Shown here piece by piece: positions 17,528 through 25,457 of a stretch of 64,000 nt of DNA. Location of the stretch: the NCBI RefSeq assembly GCF_009760905.1, contig NZ_VIRW01000006.1:94878-158877 (forward strand), given 5' to 3'. The position numbers and the translations under genes were made by a program. The DNA is from Chitinibacter sp. GC72 (GTDB taxonomy: Bacteria; Pseudomonadota; Gammaproteobacteria; Burkholderiales; Chitinibacteraceae). Position 1 is the stretch's first letter. Each line of letters opens with the position of its first letter. The notes beneath the pieces were generated by a model. That model was given only the letters and a program-made list of their open reading frames with translations. It did not search any database and was not told the origin of the DNA.

Positions 17528-18106
17528 TTATGATTTTTTGGCCGCGCTAATCGTGGCGGGCAACTGCTCGGTGTTACGAACCAGCTCATCAAGCATGCGG
17601 GCACCTTCATCATCGAGCAGTTGGTAAATAATCTTTGGATCAGACTCTGCTGCCAGCACTGGCGCGATACGATCAGGCAAGCGCTCGATAGCGGCGCGAA
17701 AAGCAGCAGCCAGATCGGTGATGGCCTGCATCACGATATTGATATCGACCAGCTGGCCCAGCCGCTGGCGCTCATCGAGCTCAGCAATATTCGCCAAGTG
17801 GGTTTCGCGCTTGGCACGGGCAACTTGGTAGTCATACTCAAGCACCAGATCAGGCGGCATGATTGCATCGCCTTCCTGATACTTTGGAGGGTCGGGCAAA
17901 TCCCCTCGCTGATCGGCCCAACGCTCTTTCACGCCCTGCTTGCTTGGGTCGGCGGTCTTTTCCAGCTGCAAAAGCGTAGCATCAACATCAATCAGCTTGC
18001 CGCAAGGGGCAAAAACCAGCCGACCCTTCTTACCCAGCTCAGTCACATAACTTGGCGACCAGCCCATCAGGGCAGCAAATTCGCCCTTTTTGGCTAGCGT
18101 AGTCAT
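17528..18106 (-). CDS. Terminase small subunit, Nu1-like
   Basis: 192 residues. The N-terminal 50 residues have a winged-helix pattern (KKGEFAALMGWSPSYVTELGKKGR, then LIDVDA) like the DNA-binding domain of lambda Nu1. A helical middle and a C-terminal region for contact with the large subunit follow. It ends six bases before the large terminase start. Nu1-type proteins bind cos and direct the large subunit. Confidence 0.85.
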   Translation of the reverse strand: MTTLAKKGEFAALMGWSPSYVTELGKKGRLVFAPCGKLIDVDATLLQLEKTADPSKQGVKERWADQRGDLPDPPKYQEGDAIMPPDLVLEYDYQVARAKRETHLANIAELDERQRLGQLVDINIVMQAITDLAAAFRAAIERLPDRIAPVLAAESDPKIIYQLLDDEGARMLDELVRNTEQLPATISAAKKS

Positions 18107-18278
18107 AGTAAAAACCTATCATTTCAGTGACTTAAGTAAGACTGAATTTCAGTAACTTTCAACCCCAGCGCCTAGCGCGAGATCGGGGTTCGAATTACCC
18201 GTGCCACGGAGGGCTAGGAAGGACCCGTGAGCCTTACAAAATCGACTAAGGATGGGGCAATGCCGTCAGACTGCCCCA
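18107..18278. other. Non-coding region before small terminase, candidate cos area
   Basis: 172 bases without a gene, directly upstream of the small terminase. By analogy with lambda, cos often lies here. It contains short direct repeats of a TTTCAGT-like unit (near 18122-18157) and the palindrome TTCGAA. I cannot identify the cohesive ends themselves. Confidence 0.35.
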
Positions 18279-19055
18279 TCACGAGCCGAACGCCCTTGAG
18301 AATTCGTGTTCGAAATGTCGATCAACGGCTCTTTGACCAACACCATCAATATCCAGTCGGCGCTGATAGACAGCAGGACGAACAAAGGCAAGCACCATGC
18401 GGGTTTTCCATCCAAGCCCCCCTTGAATACCCTGATAAATCCCAGGAGGAAGTCTCTGTTTGTTGCCCGGCAACATCACAAAGAACGTTCCATTGCGGCG
18501 CTTGTTAGCCGCAATCACCTTCTCTTTTTTACTGGTGTTCGAATAGCCAGGCATCAGCTCCGTGCCAAGCTGGCTAATCACCTTCATGATAAAGCCCCGG
18601 CTAATGTTGCCGTACGCATCCAAGGGTGCGCCTCTAGCGGGAACAACTTGATACCCAGAAGGCAAAGCCCCCCTAGCTTGCAAAGCCAATTCAAAACGCT
18701 TCATGTGCCGCAGCCCACCAGTCGCCTGAACCGCAATCCAATGCCCAGCAGCACCCGCATCCTGAAACTCAACCGACGCCGACAGATTCGTTCGACCAGA
18801 CTTGATCTGATAAGAATTGCCACTCGCATCGCTGCGGGTCTGCGGACCACCTTGATAAGTAGCGCCACGCACCCGCATCGAGTTCAAAGTAAACCGGGTT
18901 GGCCGATCAAAGACGCGCCGCATCTCCGCTTGCGCCTCAGCTTTGGCGTGGTAGGCCGTCTTGGTCATCGCAATCGCCGTGCACCGCAACACCTTCCTCT
19001 CAAGCTGAGCCCCCAACTGTTTTATCTGCTGCTGATCAATCTTGATCGTAATCAT
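18279..19055 (-). CDS. Phage protein of unknown function upstream of terminase
   Basis: About 258 residues. The N-terminal half is a helical, basic region (ERKVLRCTAIAMTKTAYHAKAEAQ) that recalls minor tail proteins of the lambda gpZ type, followed by a beta-rich part and a C-terminal RAVDRHFEHEFSRAF helix. The position, upstream of the small terminase, is unusual for a tail gene. I would treat it as an unknown virion or tail-completion protein. The start is one of two adjacent ATG codons (19055 or 19058). Confidence 0.6.
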   Translation of the reverse strand: MITIKIDQQQIKQLGAQLERKVLRCTAIAMTKTAYHAKAEAQAEMRRVFDRPTRFTLNSMRVRGATYQGGPQTRSDASGNSYQIKSGRTNLSASVEFQDAGAAGHWIAVQATGGLRHMKRFELALQARGALPSGYQVVPARGAPLDAYGNISRGFIMKVISQLGTELMPGYSNTSKKEKVIAANKRRNGTFFVMLPGNKQRLPPGIYQGIQGGLGWKTRMVLAFVRPAVYQRRLDIDGVGQRAVDRHFEHEFSRAFGS

Positions 19056-19246
19056 CACAGCACCTCAAAGGGTTTGAAACAGGAGCCAGCGGCTGCGCAC
19101 TCAAGCGATTATCGACCCACGGGTCAGGCCAGCCAGCGAAACGATTGCAAGCATCTGCATTGAAAGCCGCCCTGCGTGCGTTGCCTTGAGATTGGGAGGA
19201 AGGCAAAGCTGTTCAGAGCCACACAGCGGCGGCCATCAATACAAAC

Positions 19247-19279
19247 GCAAAAGCCCCACCACATTGCTGCAGCAGGGCT
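19247..19279 (-). terminator. Hairpin after the 156-residue gene
   Basis: On the minus strand, an AGCCC/GGGCT stem is followed by TTTTGCG. The loop contains the palindrome TGCTGCAGCA. It ends like the hairpin at 19794-19824, which also finishes in GGGGCTTTTGCG. Confidence 0.45.
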
Positions 19280-19305
19280 CATTAATTTCCACATTTCAAA
19301 TGTGA

Positions 19306-19776
19306 TTAACCAAGATCTTTAAGCAAAGATTTTAATTGTCGCAACTTACCCAACTCATCACCAACCGCCGACAACTGAGCATCAACCTCAATCGAAATTG
19401 ACTCAATCTCTTCAGCCACGGAGGTCAATGTCGTGACCAAGCCAGCAAGACGCAAAGATAACTTTTCAACCTTCTCAGACTTCACCGCCATATTCTCAAC
19501 CTCAGGACTTGAAGAAACTTTTAAACTGCCCAGCCCACCTACAACCTTCACCCGAACAAATGCGCCACGTGTCGGCTCTCGCACCAACCCATTCTCCACC
19601 AGAGAAGAAAGACAACCGTCAATCACACGAGCATCAGTCGAGGTCTTCGTCACCCTGCGAATTTCTTGAGTAATAAGCGCTTTTGACCATGCATCACCAA
19701 TAGGCACTGCGTCATAAACCTTGCGAGCAATATTTGATAACCCACGATAAATCGATTCAAACCTCGCTCGTTGCAT
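19306..19776 (-). CDS. Hypothetical protein with winged-helix-like N-terminus and coiled coil
   Basis: 156 residues. The N-terminal 75 residues look like a winged helix (RKVYDAVPIGDAWSKALITQEI ... CLSSLVENGLVREP), and the C-terminal 60 form a likely coiled coil (AEEIESISIEVDAQLSAVGDELGKL). This could be a small DNA-binding dimer. It is flanked by hairpin terminators. I do not recognise a family; a regulatory or packaging role is inference only. Confidence 0.6.
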   Translation of the reverse strand: MQRARFESIYRGLSNIARKVYDAVPIGDAWSKALITQEIRRVTKTSTDARVIDGCLSSLVENGLVREPTRGAFVRVKVVGGLGSLKVSSSPEVENMAVKSEKVEKLSLRLAGLVTTLTSVAEEIESISIEVDAQLSAVGDELGKLRQLKSLLKDLG

Positions 19777-19793
19777 ACAAACCCCTTAAACGC

Positions 19794-19824
19794 AAAAGCC
19801 CCGCACCGTCACCGATGCAGGGCT
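19794..19824 (-). terminator. Intrinsic terminator upstream of 156-residue gene
   Basis: On the minus strand, an AGCCCTGCA/TGCGGGGCT stem with one mismatch is followed by TTTTGCG. It lies after the 57-residue gene at 19848-20021. Confidence 0.6.
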
Positions 19825-19847
19825 TCTCTCACTAAACAATCAATTAT

Positions 19848-20021
19848 TTATTCAGCAACCAACTCTGAAACAGTAAACCAATCCTTCTTCTGCTCACCTG
19901 TCGCAGCCAAATATGAAACCTGAATAAAATCACCACTATCAACGTACTGAGCAACCCCAACCACGCAGCCGCGCTCACCTGACAAAGCCAATTTCACTGG
20001 GTCCTTCAACTGAAAAGCCAT
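19848..20021 (-). CDS. 57-residue hypothetical protein
   Basis: A small gene with GAGG about six bases before its ATG (20021), bounded by terminators at 20076-20103 upstream and 19794-19824 downstream. The sequence (ERGCVVGVAQYVDSGDFIQVSYL ... KKDWF) looks like a small beta-barrel-type phage protein. Function unknown. The isolated transcription unit and ribosome site support it as a true gene. Confidence 0.6.
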   Translation of the reverse strand: MAFQLKDPVKLALSGERGCVVGVAQYVDSGDFIQVSYLAATGEQKKDWFTVSELVAE

Positions 20022-20075
20022 GCACACCTCATCGTTTAGTTACGGCCCGCCGCCGCTAGCATCAAATTTTAGGCA

Positions 20076-20103
20076 ATAAAAAACCCGCCTCACTGGGCGG
20101 GTT
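20076..20103 (-). terminator. Intrinsic terminator after Q-like regulator
   Basis: On the minus strand, a perfect 8-bp stem AACCCGCC/GGCGGGTT with a six-base loop is followed by TTTTTTATT. It ends the unit that contains the Q-like gene. Confidence 0.75.
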
Positions 20104-20177
20104 ATTCATCTGAACGCAACTTTGTTCACGATAGCTGAATCGTACAACACGGTAAAAATTGGCGTCAACACCTTTTT

Positions 20178-20651
20178 TTAAATATTTGCCGCCTCCTGCA
20201 CCACAAAACGCCCACGAACCCCAGCGCCCAGCGGCAACTTCACCGCACCTTGCTTCATCTGTTGCCAGTGATGTGCAAAGCGATGCACCGCCGCATTACG
20301 CCGATAATTCAACGTCTGCTTGCTCAAACCCAAATACGCTGCCTTATCAACCATATCACCATAAGTCAGGTACACCAGCGCCAAGACCTCGCGGTCAGAT
20401 GAATTCGGCAACTTGCGAATCAACCGATCAGTCGCCTCAAGATCGGCACGTTGAAACACATACGACCGATCATCAATCCCGGTAATCCGCACCTGGTACA
20501 CAAACCCACTGGGCAACATATCAAGACAAGCACCACCACCCAGCGACTCACCATACTTAGCCTGAGCAAAACCACCCGAGCTTTCAAACTCCAACTCCTT
20601 CAAACGAGCCAAAGCTTTCAACTGCGCATCAAAGTTTACTAATAACTGCAT
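20178..20651 (-). CDS. Putative late gene regulator (antitermination Q-like)
   Basis: 157 residues from the ATG at 20651, which has GGGAGG five bases upstream. The C-terminal half has a helix-turn-helix-like pattern (YGDMVDKAAYLGLSKQTLNYRRNAAVHRFAHHW) that resembles sigma-region-4-type late regulators and Q-like proteins. It sits between replication genes and the late operon, which is where lambdoid phages keep Q. It could turn on the leftward late genes and overcome the many terminators there. Family not certain. Confidence 0.6.
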   Translation of the reverse strand: MQLLVNFDAQLKALARLKELEFESSGGFAQAKYGESLGGGACLDMLPSGFVYQVRITGIDDRSYVFQRADLEATDRLIRKLPNSSDREVLALVYLTYGDMVDKAAYLGLSKQTLNYRRNAAVHRFAHHWQQMKQGAVKLPLGAGVRGRFVVQEAANI

Positions 20652-20735
20652 ATTGCCTCCCGTCAATACCCCACGGAGGCCACCACGCTACTAAGGTCTT
20701 TGCCCTAGTGCTTTGTATTTACGACTATTCTACCC

Positions 20736-20760
20736 CAAAAACAAAACACCCCGAAGGGCG
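20736..20760 (-). terminator. Intrinsic terminator after 65-residue gene
   Basis: On the minus strand, a CGCCC/GGGTG stem with loop TTCG is followed by TTTTGTTTTT. It separates the early small gene from the Q-like gene. Confidence 0.6.
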
Positions 20761-20789
20761 CTGGGTAAGTAGTCGCGTTTAAAATGGGA

Positions 20790-20987
20790 CTACCCTAAAC
20801 CACTTATCACCCCAGAGCTTGCTGCTGTGTGATAGTCCTGAGCACAAACCTGAATGAATGCAGCCAGAACAGCCGGATTATTCTTGGCATAACCCTCGCC
20901 AAACTCGCAATCAATCATCCGAACCGCACTCACCAAATAATAATGCGCGGTCTCTGTTGCCTGTTTCATTGCCTGCTCGCCTGTCAT
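20790..20987 (-). CDS. 65-residue hypothetical protein
   Basis: It starts at the ATG at 20987 with GGAG six bases upstream; a TTG four codons earlier is less likely. The sequence is helical (GEQAMKQATETAHYYLVSAVRMID) with no motif I recognise. It is transcribed leftwards, downstream of the iteron region and primase, and ends before a terminator. Function unknown. Confidence 0.6.
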   Translation of the reverse strand: MTGEQAMKQATETAHYYLVSAVRMIDCEFGEGYAKNNPAVLAAFIQVCAQDYHTAASSGVISGLG

Positions 20988-21025
20988 TTTAGTCTCCAAA
21001 GGTGATTCAATTTATCTGTCCACTG

Positions 21026-21252
21026 TTTGTCTGGGGTTTGTCCAAGGCCAAAAGCATCTAAACCCGCGTAAACACTAGCTTTGTCTACCTTGTCTACCTT
21101 GTCCAAGGTAATAATATATATTACACACCCGCGTGTGCGCGTACGGGGACGCAAAACAACCATAGACACGGTAGACAACCTAGACAAACCCAACAAACGC
21201 AAGGCTTTGCTTGAATTTGTCACGGTAGACAACCATAGACAAACCCTAGACA
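21026..21252. other. Candidate phage replication origin: iteron array around an AT-rich core
   Basis: About ten copies of a TTGTC(T/C)-type unit lie here. Five face one way: near 21026, 21037, 21081, 21090 and 21099 (TTGTCTACC at 21081 and 21090). Five face the other way: 21170, 21180, 21224, 21234 and 21246 (GGTAGACAA at 21170 and 21224). Between the two arms is an AT-rich stretch at 21107-21125. The last unit overlaps the primase stop codon. Iterons beside a replication gene are typical of phage and plasmid origins. Confidence 0.55.
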
Positions 21253-23510
21253 CAATCGCTTTCTGGGCGGATAAATACCCACGGACGATAATTACTGCCT
21301 GCAACAGCAGAACCCCGCCGCTTATGCCATTTCAAGCGCTTCATTATTTTCCCCACCCGCTGCTCGTGCCGCTCCATGATCTTGTCTTGCGAAAAGCCAA
21401 TTGCACCTATCAATATCTGATTGGTGGTCGCTTTATTGATCGGGCCTGTCATACCCTCATAGTCATTCGACTTCCCGCGACCATCCAGCCAGCGCGTAAT
21501 CGGCTCAATCCACGAATCCGACAACTGCCGCGCATCACGCTCGAACTCAAGCTCCTCCATTACCCCTTCGGAGTAAACCCACCACTTATGCTTTGCACGA
21601 TAAAGCGCCACCGCCTCAGCCCAATACTGATCCCGATTAGCCTCAATCAATGGCAAATCACCAATCTGCATAGCCTTAATTGGAATAAACCGCCGCCCGC
21701 CAGTTGGGTCATTCAACCATTCATCATCATTCGTTGTTCCCAAAAATACGCACTCGCGATCCTGCTCCATTGGGTGCCGATCATACGGCGCGCGGAATTT
21801 ATCGGTACGCCGCGAGATCGCCAACTTCACCGCAGTCCAATCCTGCGCACGGCGGAATGAATTCATTTCACCAATTTCAATCCCCCACTTACCCTGCAAG
21901 CACAAATAAAAATCTTTTCCAGACGGATCCTCTGACTGCTCAAGATAAAATCTGGGCGAAAACAAACCACGAATCGCCGTCGATTTTTGCGCGCCTTGCG
22001 GCCCTTCAAGCACGATCATTTCATCTACCTTGCACCCAGGCTGATAAATCCGCGCCACCGCCGCCACCATAAAATTCTGACCCGCCTCCCCCGCATACGA
22101 CTCCAGCGACCCAAACACATCATTAAAAATATGTGCCAAGCGAGAAACACCATCCCAGCGCAGCGAATCCAAATACTCCCGCACAGGGTGAAACGAGCAA
22201 TCCTGCCCCACAGCCAACACAGCACGATCAACCACACTCGAATCTTTCAAATCTAAGTCGTACCGCTTTTGCAACCACATCAGCGTCTTGGTCGTATCGA
22301 CATCAGACCACGCCCCCACTTCGCCACCAAAATACGGCGGCGATTTTAACTTCTCAATTCGTTTTGCAAATCGGTTGTAGGCAATCACCCCGCGCCACGC
22401 CAAATCGTGCATCAAAATCAAATGCACATTGTAAAGCACAGCCTTATATGTCCCGGTCTTTGGATTCACCACCAATTCATCTAGCCAATCATCCTGCTCG
22501 ACCGGCATACCCTCTTCTACCCTACCTTCGGCTTGCGCAGGCAGCGGCTCTTGCACCGGCTCTGCGCAAGCCCAGTGTTGCGTAGAAATGCTTTTTTGAT
22601 AACCCGGCTCACGTCGAGCAGGCCGCCAGCCTGCATCAGTCGCGGCACGGTAAATCTTCCCCACACCGATACTGCTCAAATTGGTAAACGACTGCCACTT
22701 ACGATACAAAGAATCAGAGCCGCCATACTTCGCCGACTTAGCCGACCAGCGATCCCACAAAGCAAAGCCAGACTCACCCAGCCCTGCTTTCAACGCCATG
22801 CCCACATCCACCCACAGGTGATAGTCCTCGCAATCAACATGCGACAAAGCCCCCTCAAGTCGCTGCGGGTCAAGCTCGTCATTCACTGCTTGTACCCCAC
22901 CATGGGCTACCGCAACGGGTTGAACTTTGGGCAAATTTGAAGGGGGATTAACCTTGCCCTTGACCACATCGTACAAACGCTGCAACACCTCTGCACGGAT
23001 CGGCATGACTGGCAGCGGGTCTGGATGGTAGGAATTACCCGTCATCGTAAAAAATTGACGCCCGCAGAAAACCTCAACACCCACGCCATTATCTTTAAAG
23101 GTCTTGGTCTCACCCTCAACAATAATATGCACGCCCGTGCCGCTCGGGCTCCATTCGGTATACGAGCCGCACGCCTTGATAATCCCCTCGGCACGATCCT
23201 TGCGCTCACCCTCCTCACCAAATGCGGCATCAATATCAATACCGATCAGGCCATCACCAGGCAAAAACGCAAAACCAAGGCCGCTAAATCGGCCAGCAGC
23301 CACCGCTGATTGCGCCTCAGCATATGTCACCAGCGCAGCACGATCACCGTCATCACCCTGCGTACCCGCACGACGGCGACCATTGGCGTAATACGGCATT
23401 TTGCGCGGTTTTTTACCCGCCTCACCATCCTCAAATCGCCAAACCAACCACTGCTTACGGTCGGTCAATTCAGCGGGAAAAGACGTAGAAGATCGAACTG
23501 GATCACCCAT
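21246..23510 (-). CDS. Primase-helicase, PriCT and VapE-like domains
   Basis: 754 residues from the ATG at 23510. The N-terminal 180 residues look like an archaeo-eukaryotic-type (bifunctional) primase with a GIDID metal motif (90-94) and SPSGTGVH (121-128). A PriCT-2-like segment follows (about 212-295). The C-terminal part has a P-loop GPQGAQKST (503-511) and resembles the virulence-associated E ATPase, a superfamily 3-like helicase. It probably starts and unwinds phage DNA at the nearby iteron array. Its start overlaps the stop of the 94-residue gene (TGATG). Confidence 0.85.
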   Translation of the reverse strand: MGDPVRSSTSFPAELTDRKQWLVWRFEDGEAGKKPRKMPYYANGRRRAGTQGDDGDRAALVTYAEAQSAVAAGRFSGLGFAFLPGDGLIGIDIDAAFGEEGERKDRAEGIIKACGSYTEWSPSGTGVHIIVEGETKTFKDNGVGVEVFCGRQFFTMTGNSYHPDPLPVMPIRAEVLQRLYDVVKGKVNPPSNLPKVQPVAVAHGGVQAVNDELDPQRLEGALSHVDCEDYHLWVDVGMALKAGLGESGFALWDRWSAKSAKYGGSDSLYRKWQSFTNLSSIGVGKIYRAATDAGWRPARREPGYQKSISTQHWACAEPVQEPLPAQAEGRVEEGMPVEQDDWLDELVVNPKTGTYKAVLYNVHLILMHDLAWRGVIAYNRFAKRIEKLKSPPYFGGEVGAWSDVDTTKTLMWLQKRYDLDLKDSSVVDRAVLAVGQDCSFHPVREYLDSLRWDGVSRLAHIFNDVFGSLESYAGEAGQNFMVAAVARIYQPGCKVDEMIVLEGPQGAQKSTAIRGLFSPRFYLEQSEDPSGKDFYLCLQGKWGIEIGEMNSFRRAQDWTAVKLAISRRTDKFRAPYDRHPMEQDRECVFLGTTNDDEWLNDPTGGRRFIPIKAMQIGDLPLIEANRDQYWAEAVALYRAKHKWWVYSEGVMEELEFERDARQLSDSWIEPITRWLDGRGKSNDYEGMTGPINKATTNQILIGAIGFSQDKIMERHEQRVGKIMKRLKWHKRRGSAVAGSNYRPWVFIRPESDCV

Positions 23511-23794
23511 CACGCCGCACCCCCTTGACGCACCACGCTGGGCTGCAGGGTGATGGCTTTGGCCTGCTCGATGCAGCCTTCCACCGCCCACAGGGCATTG
23601 GCGATGATTTCGTTGTTGTACTGAACATCACCCGAGCCATTAAACTGGCCCTGCAACATCACCACAATCGCCTCAGCGCGCAGCAAAGCACAATAGAGGG
23701 CATCAACTTCAATACGAGATACAGCGGGGTTTGGAACGAAATACTGCTCGGGGGTACAAAATAAATCAGACGGATTTTGGGCTGTGTTCAGCAT
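23510..23794 (-). CDS. 94-residue phage protein of unknown function
   Basis: I chose the ATG at 23794, which has AAGGAG about eight bases upstream. The frame is open further upstream to an ATG at 23920, which lacks a ribosome site but would add a conserved-looking SRPPLFRR...SRQGAPI segment, so a longer form is possible. The visible protein is helical (EVDALYCALLRAEAIVVMLQGQF). It is coupled to the primase by an overlapping stop and start. Function unknown. Confidence 0.65.
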   Translation of the reverse strand: MLNTAQNPSDLFCTPEQYFVPNPAVSRIEVDALYCALLRAEAIVVMLQGQFNGSGDVQYNNEIIANALWAVEGCIEQAKAITLQPSVVRQGGAA

Positions 23795-24041
23795 GATGGG
23801 CGCTCCTTGGCGAGACTTAGAGCCACCCACATTCTTTCGACGGAATAGGGGTGGGCGAGAGAGTTCGAAACACGTACCAAGCCGTGCGGACGCCCTCACG
23901 GAACGCCCCTCCTCGCCCATTGATCTTTGACGGGCAAAAGAAAGCCGCGCTTTGCAGACAAGGGCGCGGATACTGCTTGGTATTGGTGTTTCGAGCACCG
24001 TGCCAGCAGTATAGCGCCGTTTTATTGTGGAAATCAAACCT
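23795..24041 (-). other. Structured leader upstream of the 94-residue gene
   Basis: About 250 bases with possible RNA structure on the minus strand: an outer stem TGGGCGAG/CTCGCCCA (about 23849-23919) encloses a CCGTG/CACGG hairpin and a TTCGAA loop. It may be a regulatory leader or the coding extension of the following gene. I see no other gene here. Confidence 0.4.
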
Positions 24042-24233
24042 TCAATCACGCCCCTTCTCCCAATGCTCACGGCACACCATCGCCGCCTCTTTTGCTGTCG
24101 CCAAATTAAACGCCAGCCACTTATCTACCGGATGCCATGCCGCATACGTCGGCACACCATCGCTAAAATGCTTCACCAGCCGATACCCTTGTTCGCTTGC
24201 AGCGTAATACGGGGTCACTGGCTCAAATTTCAC
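24042..24233 (-). CDS. 63-residue hypothetical protein
   Basis: It starts at a GTG (24233) overlapping the stop of the upstream gene (GTGA), the usual arrangement for coupled phage genes. The sequence is aromatic and charged (PVTPYYAASEQGYRLVKHF ... WLAFNLATAKEAA) and looks like a compact folded domain. No family recognised. Confidence 0.6.
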   Translation of the reverse strand: MKFEPVTPYYAASEQGYRLVKHFSDGVPTYAAWHPVDKWLAFNLATAKEAAMVCREHWEKGRD

Positions 24234-24433
24234 CGCTTACCCGCCCGCTTCATCGCCATCATCAGCTGCCGATCCCGCTTGCGCTGCATCATGCGGATAT
24301 GCTCCGGGTCAGCTTTCTTTTGGGCATCACGGATCAGCTTGGCGCTCATCGCCAGGGTCACGCGCTTTTCGCGTTCCAGATTGGCGTAGGCCTGATCAAA
24401 CGTGGGGTCTTTGTAAACGGAACTAGGCATCAT
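24230..24433 (-). CDS. 67-residue basic hypothetical protein
   Basis: A charged, largely helical protein (KRVTLAMSAKLIRDAQKKADPEHIRMMQRKRDRQLMMAMKRAGKR) with a strongly basic C-terminus. The start is one of two adjacent ATG codons (24433 or 24430), overlapping the end of the 57-residue gene upstream. It might bind nucleic acid, but this rests on charge only. Confidence 0.6.
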   Translation of the reverse strand: MMPSSVYKDPTFDQAYANLEREKRVTLAMSAKLIRDAQKKADPEHIRMMQRKRDRQLMMAMKRAGKR

Positions 24434-24596
24434 TCATCGCCTTCAAATTCATCAGCAGCAGCGCGCATACTTTTTTGGCTTGCTGCTTTTTCTCACTCGG
24501 CTTCACCTTGCCCACCAGCCACGCCGATTTATTCAGCTGCACCTGCACAAAGCTCATGTGCGGCGCAAACATCGGCCTCGGCTTGGCGCGGCTCAT
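24423..24596 (-). CDS. 57-residue basic hypothetical protein
   Basis: The ATG at 24596 overlaps the stop of the CII-like gene (TAATG), and the stop (24423) overlaps the next gene. The protein has a Lys-rich core (GKVKPSEKKQQAKK) and a hydrophobic C-terminal helix. Such chains of tiny coupled genes after cII are common in lambdoid phages. Function unknown. Confidence 0.6.
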   Translation of the reverse strand: MSRAKPRPMFAPHMSFVQVQLNKSAWLVGKVKPSEKKQQAKKVCALLLMNLKAMNDA

Positions 24597-25090
24597 TACT
24601 GCGCCATGCCTTCAAGGCGAATCAGCAAGGTATTCAGCGCGGCCTGCATGCGGTACACCTCGCTGCGCACCTTCTGCACCTCGCAGTGCTGCACCACCCC
24701 ATCGGCCAGCGTATCGTCCACCGCCTTGCCCACATCACCATTCGCCCGCCACACCCGCGTCACCAGCTCCAACACCGCCAGATCACACGCCGGCGCATCG
24801 CGATCCACCGCCGCCGCCACAAAGCCATGATTCGCGCACAGCGCATGGATCACCCCGTAATCACCGGTAATCGCCATCAGGGTATCGAGCTCAATCACAT
24901 TCAATTTGTGCGTGGCCTGATTCGGGTTCACCTTATTGCGCAGCGTAGACGCCCCACAATCAACCCCAGCCTTACCCATTGCCGCGCTCAGCGCCTCGCT
25001 ACCACCGGGGAATTGATGCACCAACTGATACATCGCCATCGCTAAAGTCGTCATCACCACACCTTGAACGTTGAAAGCAAAATTGCTCAT
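24596..25090 (-). CDS. CII-like phage regulatory protein
   Basis: 164 residues. The pattern (MTTLAMAMYQLVHQFPGGSEALSAAMGKAG, STLRNKVNP, HKLNVIELDTLMAITGDYGVIHALC) matches the phage CII regulatory family (Pfam Phage_CII/CP76), which includes helix-turn-helix activators of repressor and other lysogeny genes. It lies downstream of Cro behind a terminator, exactly where lambda has cII behind tR1. It may help decide between lysis and lysogeny. Confidence 0.8.
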   Translation of the reverse strand: MSNFAFNVQGVVMTTLAMAMYQLVHQFPGGSEALSAAMGKAGVDCGASTLRNKVNPNQATHKLNVIELDTLMAITGDYGVIHALCANHGFVAAAVDRDAPACDLAVLELVTRVWRANGDVGKAVDDTLADGVVQHCEVQKVRSEVYRMQAALNTLLIRLEGMAQ

Positions 25091-25135
25091 TGTTTAAAAA
25101 TGCCCAGCCGCTAAAGTACGGCCTGCAAACGTTGT

Positions 25136-25161
25136 AAAAAGCACCCGTGTTCAGACGGGTG
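25136..25161 (-). terminator. Intrinsic terminator between Cro and CII-like genes
   Basis: On the minus strand, a 7-bp stem CACCCGT/ACGGGTG with a six-base loop is followed by CTTTTT. Its place between cro and cII copies lambda tR1, so early antitermination may regulate entry into CII and the replication genes. Confidence 0.75.
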
Positions 25162-25182
25162 AAAGAGCGGCCTGTGGGAGGG

Positions 25183-25398
25183 CTACTCGGTGGAATTCTT
25201 AGCGGTGCCGCGCAGGTAAGCCCAATCAACACCTGCACACAGCAAGCGCCATGCGATAGGCTGATGCACCGCAATACGACCAAGCACTGAGTACGGCAAC
25301 AAATCAGGCCAAGCACAAACAGTTGGCTGTTTTACGCCAAGCGCCTCAGCTGTTTTTCGCTGCCCACCAAAATGAGCAATTACGGTCTCTTTTTTCAT
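25183..25398 (-). CDS. Cro-like repressor
   Basis: 71 residues from the ATG at 25398. The N-terminal part has the Cro/YdaS pattern: FGGQRKTAEALGVKQPTVCAW (9-30) is a helix-turn-helix and VHQPIAWRLL follows. Cro-like proteins bind the operators shared with CI and favour lytic growth. The gene is divergent from CI across 73 bases holding three operators. No Shine-Dalgarno sequence is seen; the predicted start of transcription is only about 16 bases upstream, so translation may rely on a very short leader. Confidence 0.8.
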   Translation of the reverse strand: MKKETVIAHFGGQRKTAEALGVKQPTVCAWPDLLPYSVLGRIAVHQPIAWRLLCAGVDWAYLRGTAKNSTE

Positions 25399-25408
25399 GA
25401 AGGGGAGT

Positions 25409-25422
25409 ATAGCCGTGTCTAT
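25409..25422. promoter_or_regulatory. Operator 1 in the cro-CI region
   Basis: ATAGCCGTGTCTAT, with ATAG/CTAT ends. It overlaps the cro -10 element (TATAAT on the minus strand at 25421-25426) and the start of transcription, so binding would shut off cro. Confidence 0.65.
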
Positions 25423-25426
25423 TATA
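25421..25426 (-). promoter_or_regulatory. -10 box of the cro promoter
   Basis: The minus strand reads TATAAT. No strong -35 element is visible at the right distance. Transcription would start near 25414. Confidence 0.5.
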
Positions 25427-25432
25427 AACGCG

Positions 25433-25446
25433 CAAGCCATATCTAT
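25433..25446. promoter_or_regulatory. Operator 2 in the cro-CI region
   Basis: CAAGCCATATCTAT matches operator 1 at 10 of 14 positions. Its centre is 24 bp from operator 1. Confidence 0.5.
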
Positions 25447-25457
25447 CTTTCAATGCG

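Noticed and set aside
18180..18240. tRNA-like stretch with GGGGTTCGAATTACCCG
   Set aside because: The arm does not pair fully and no acceptor or anticodon stem can be built around it.
20984..21304. Minus-strand frame of 106 residues
   Set aside because: It runs through the iteron array and primase end; its repeated DKVDKVDK comes from the iterons, and it has no ribosome site.
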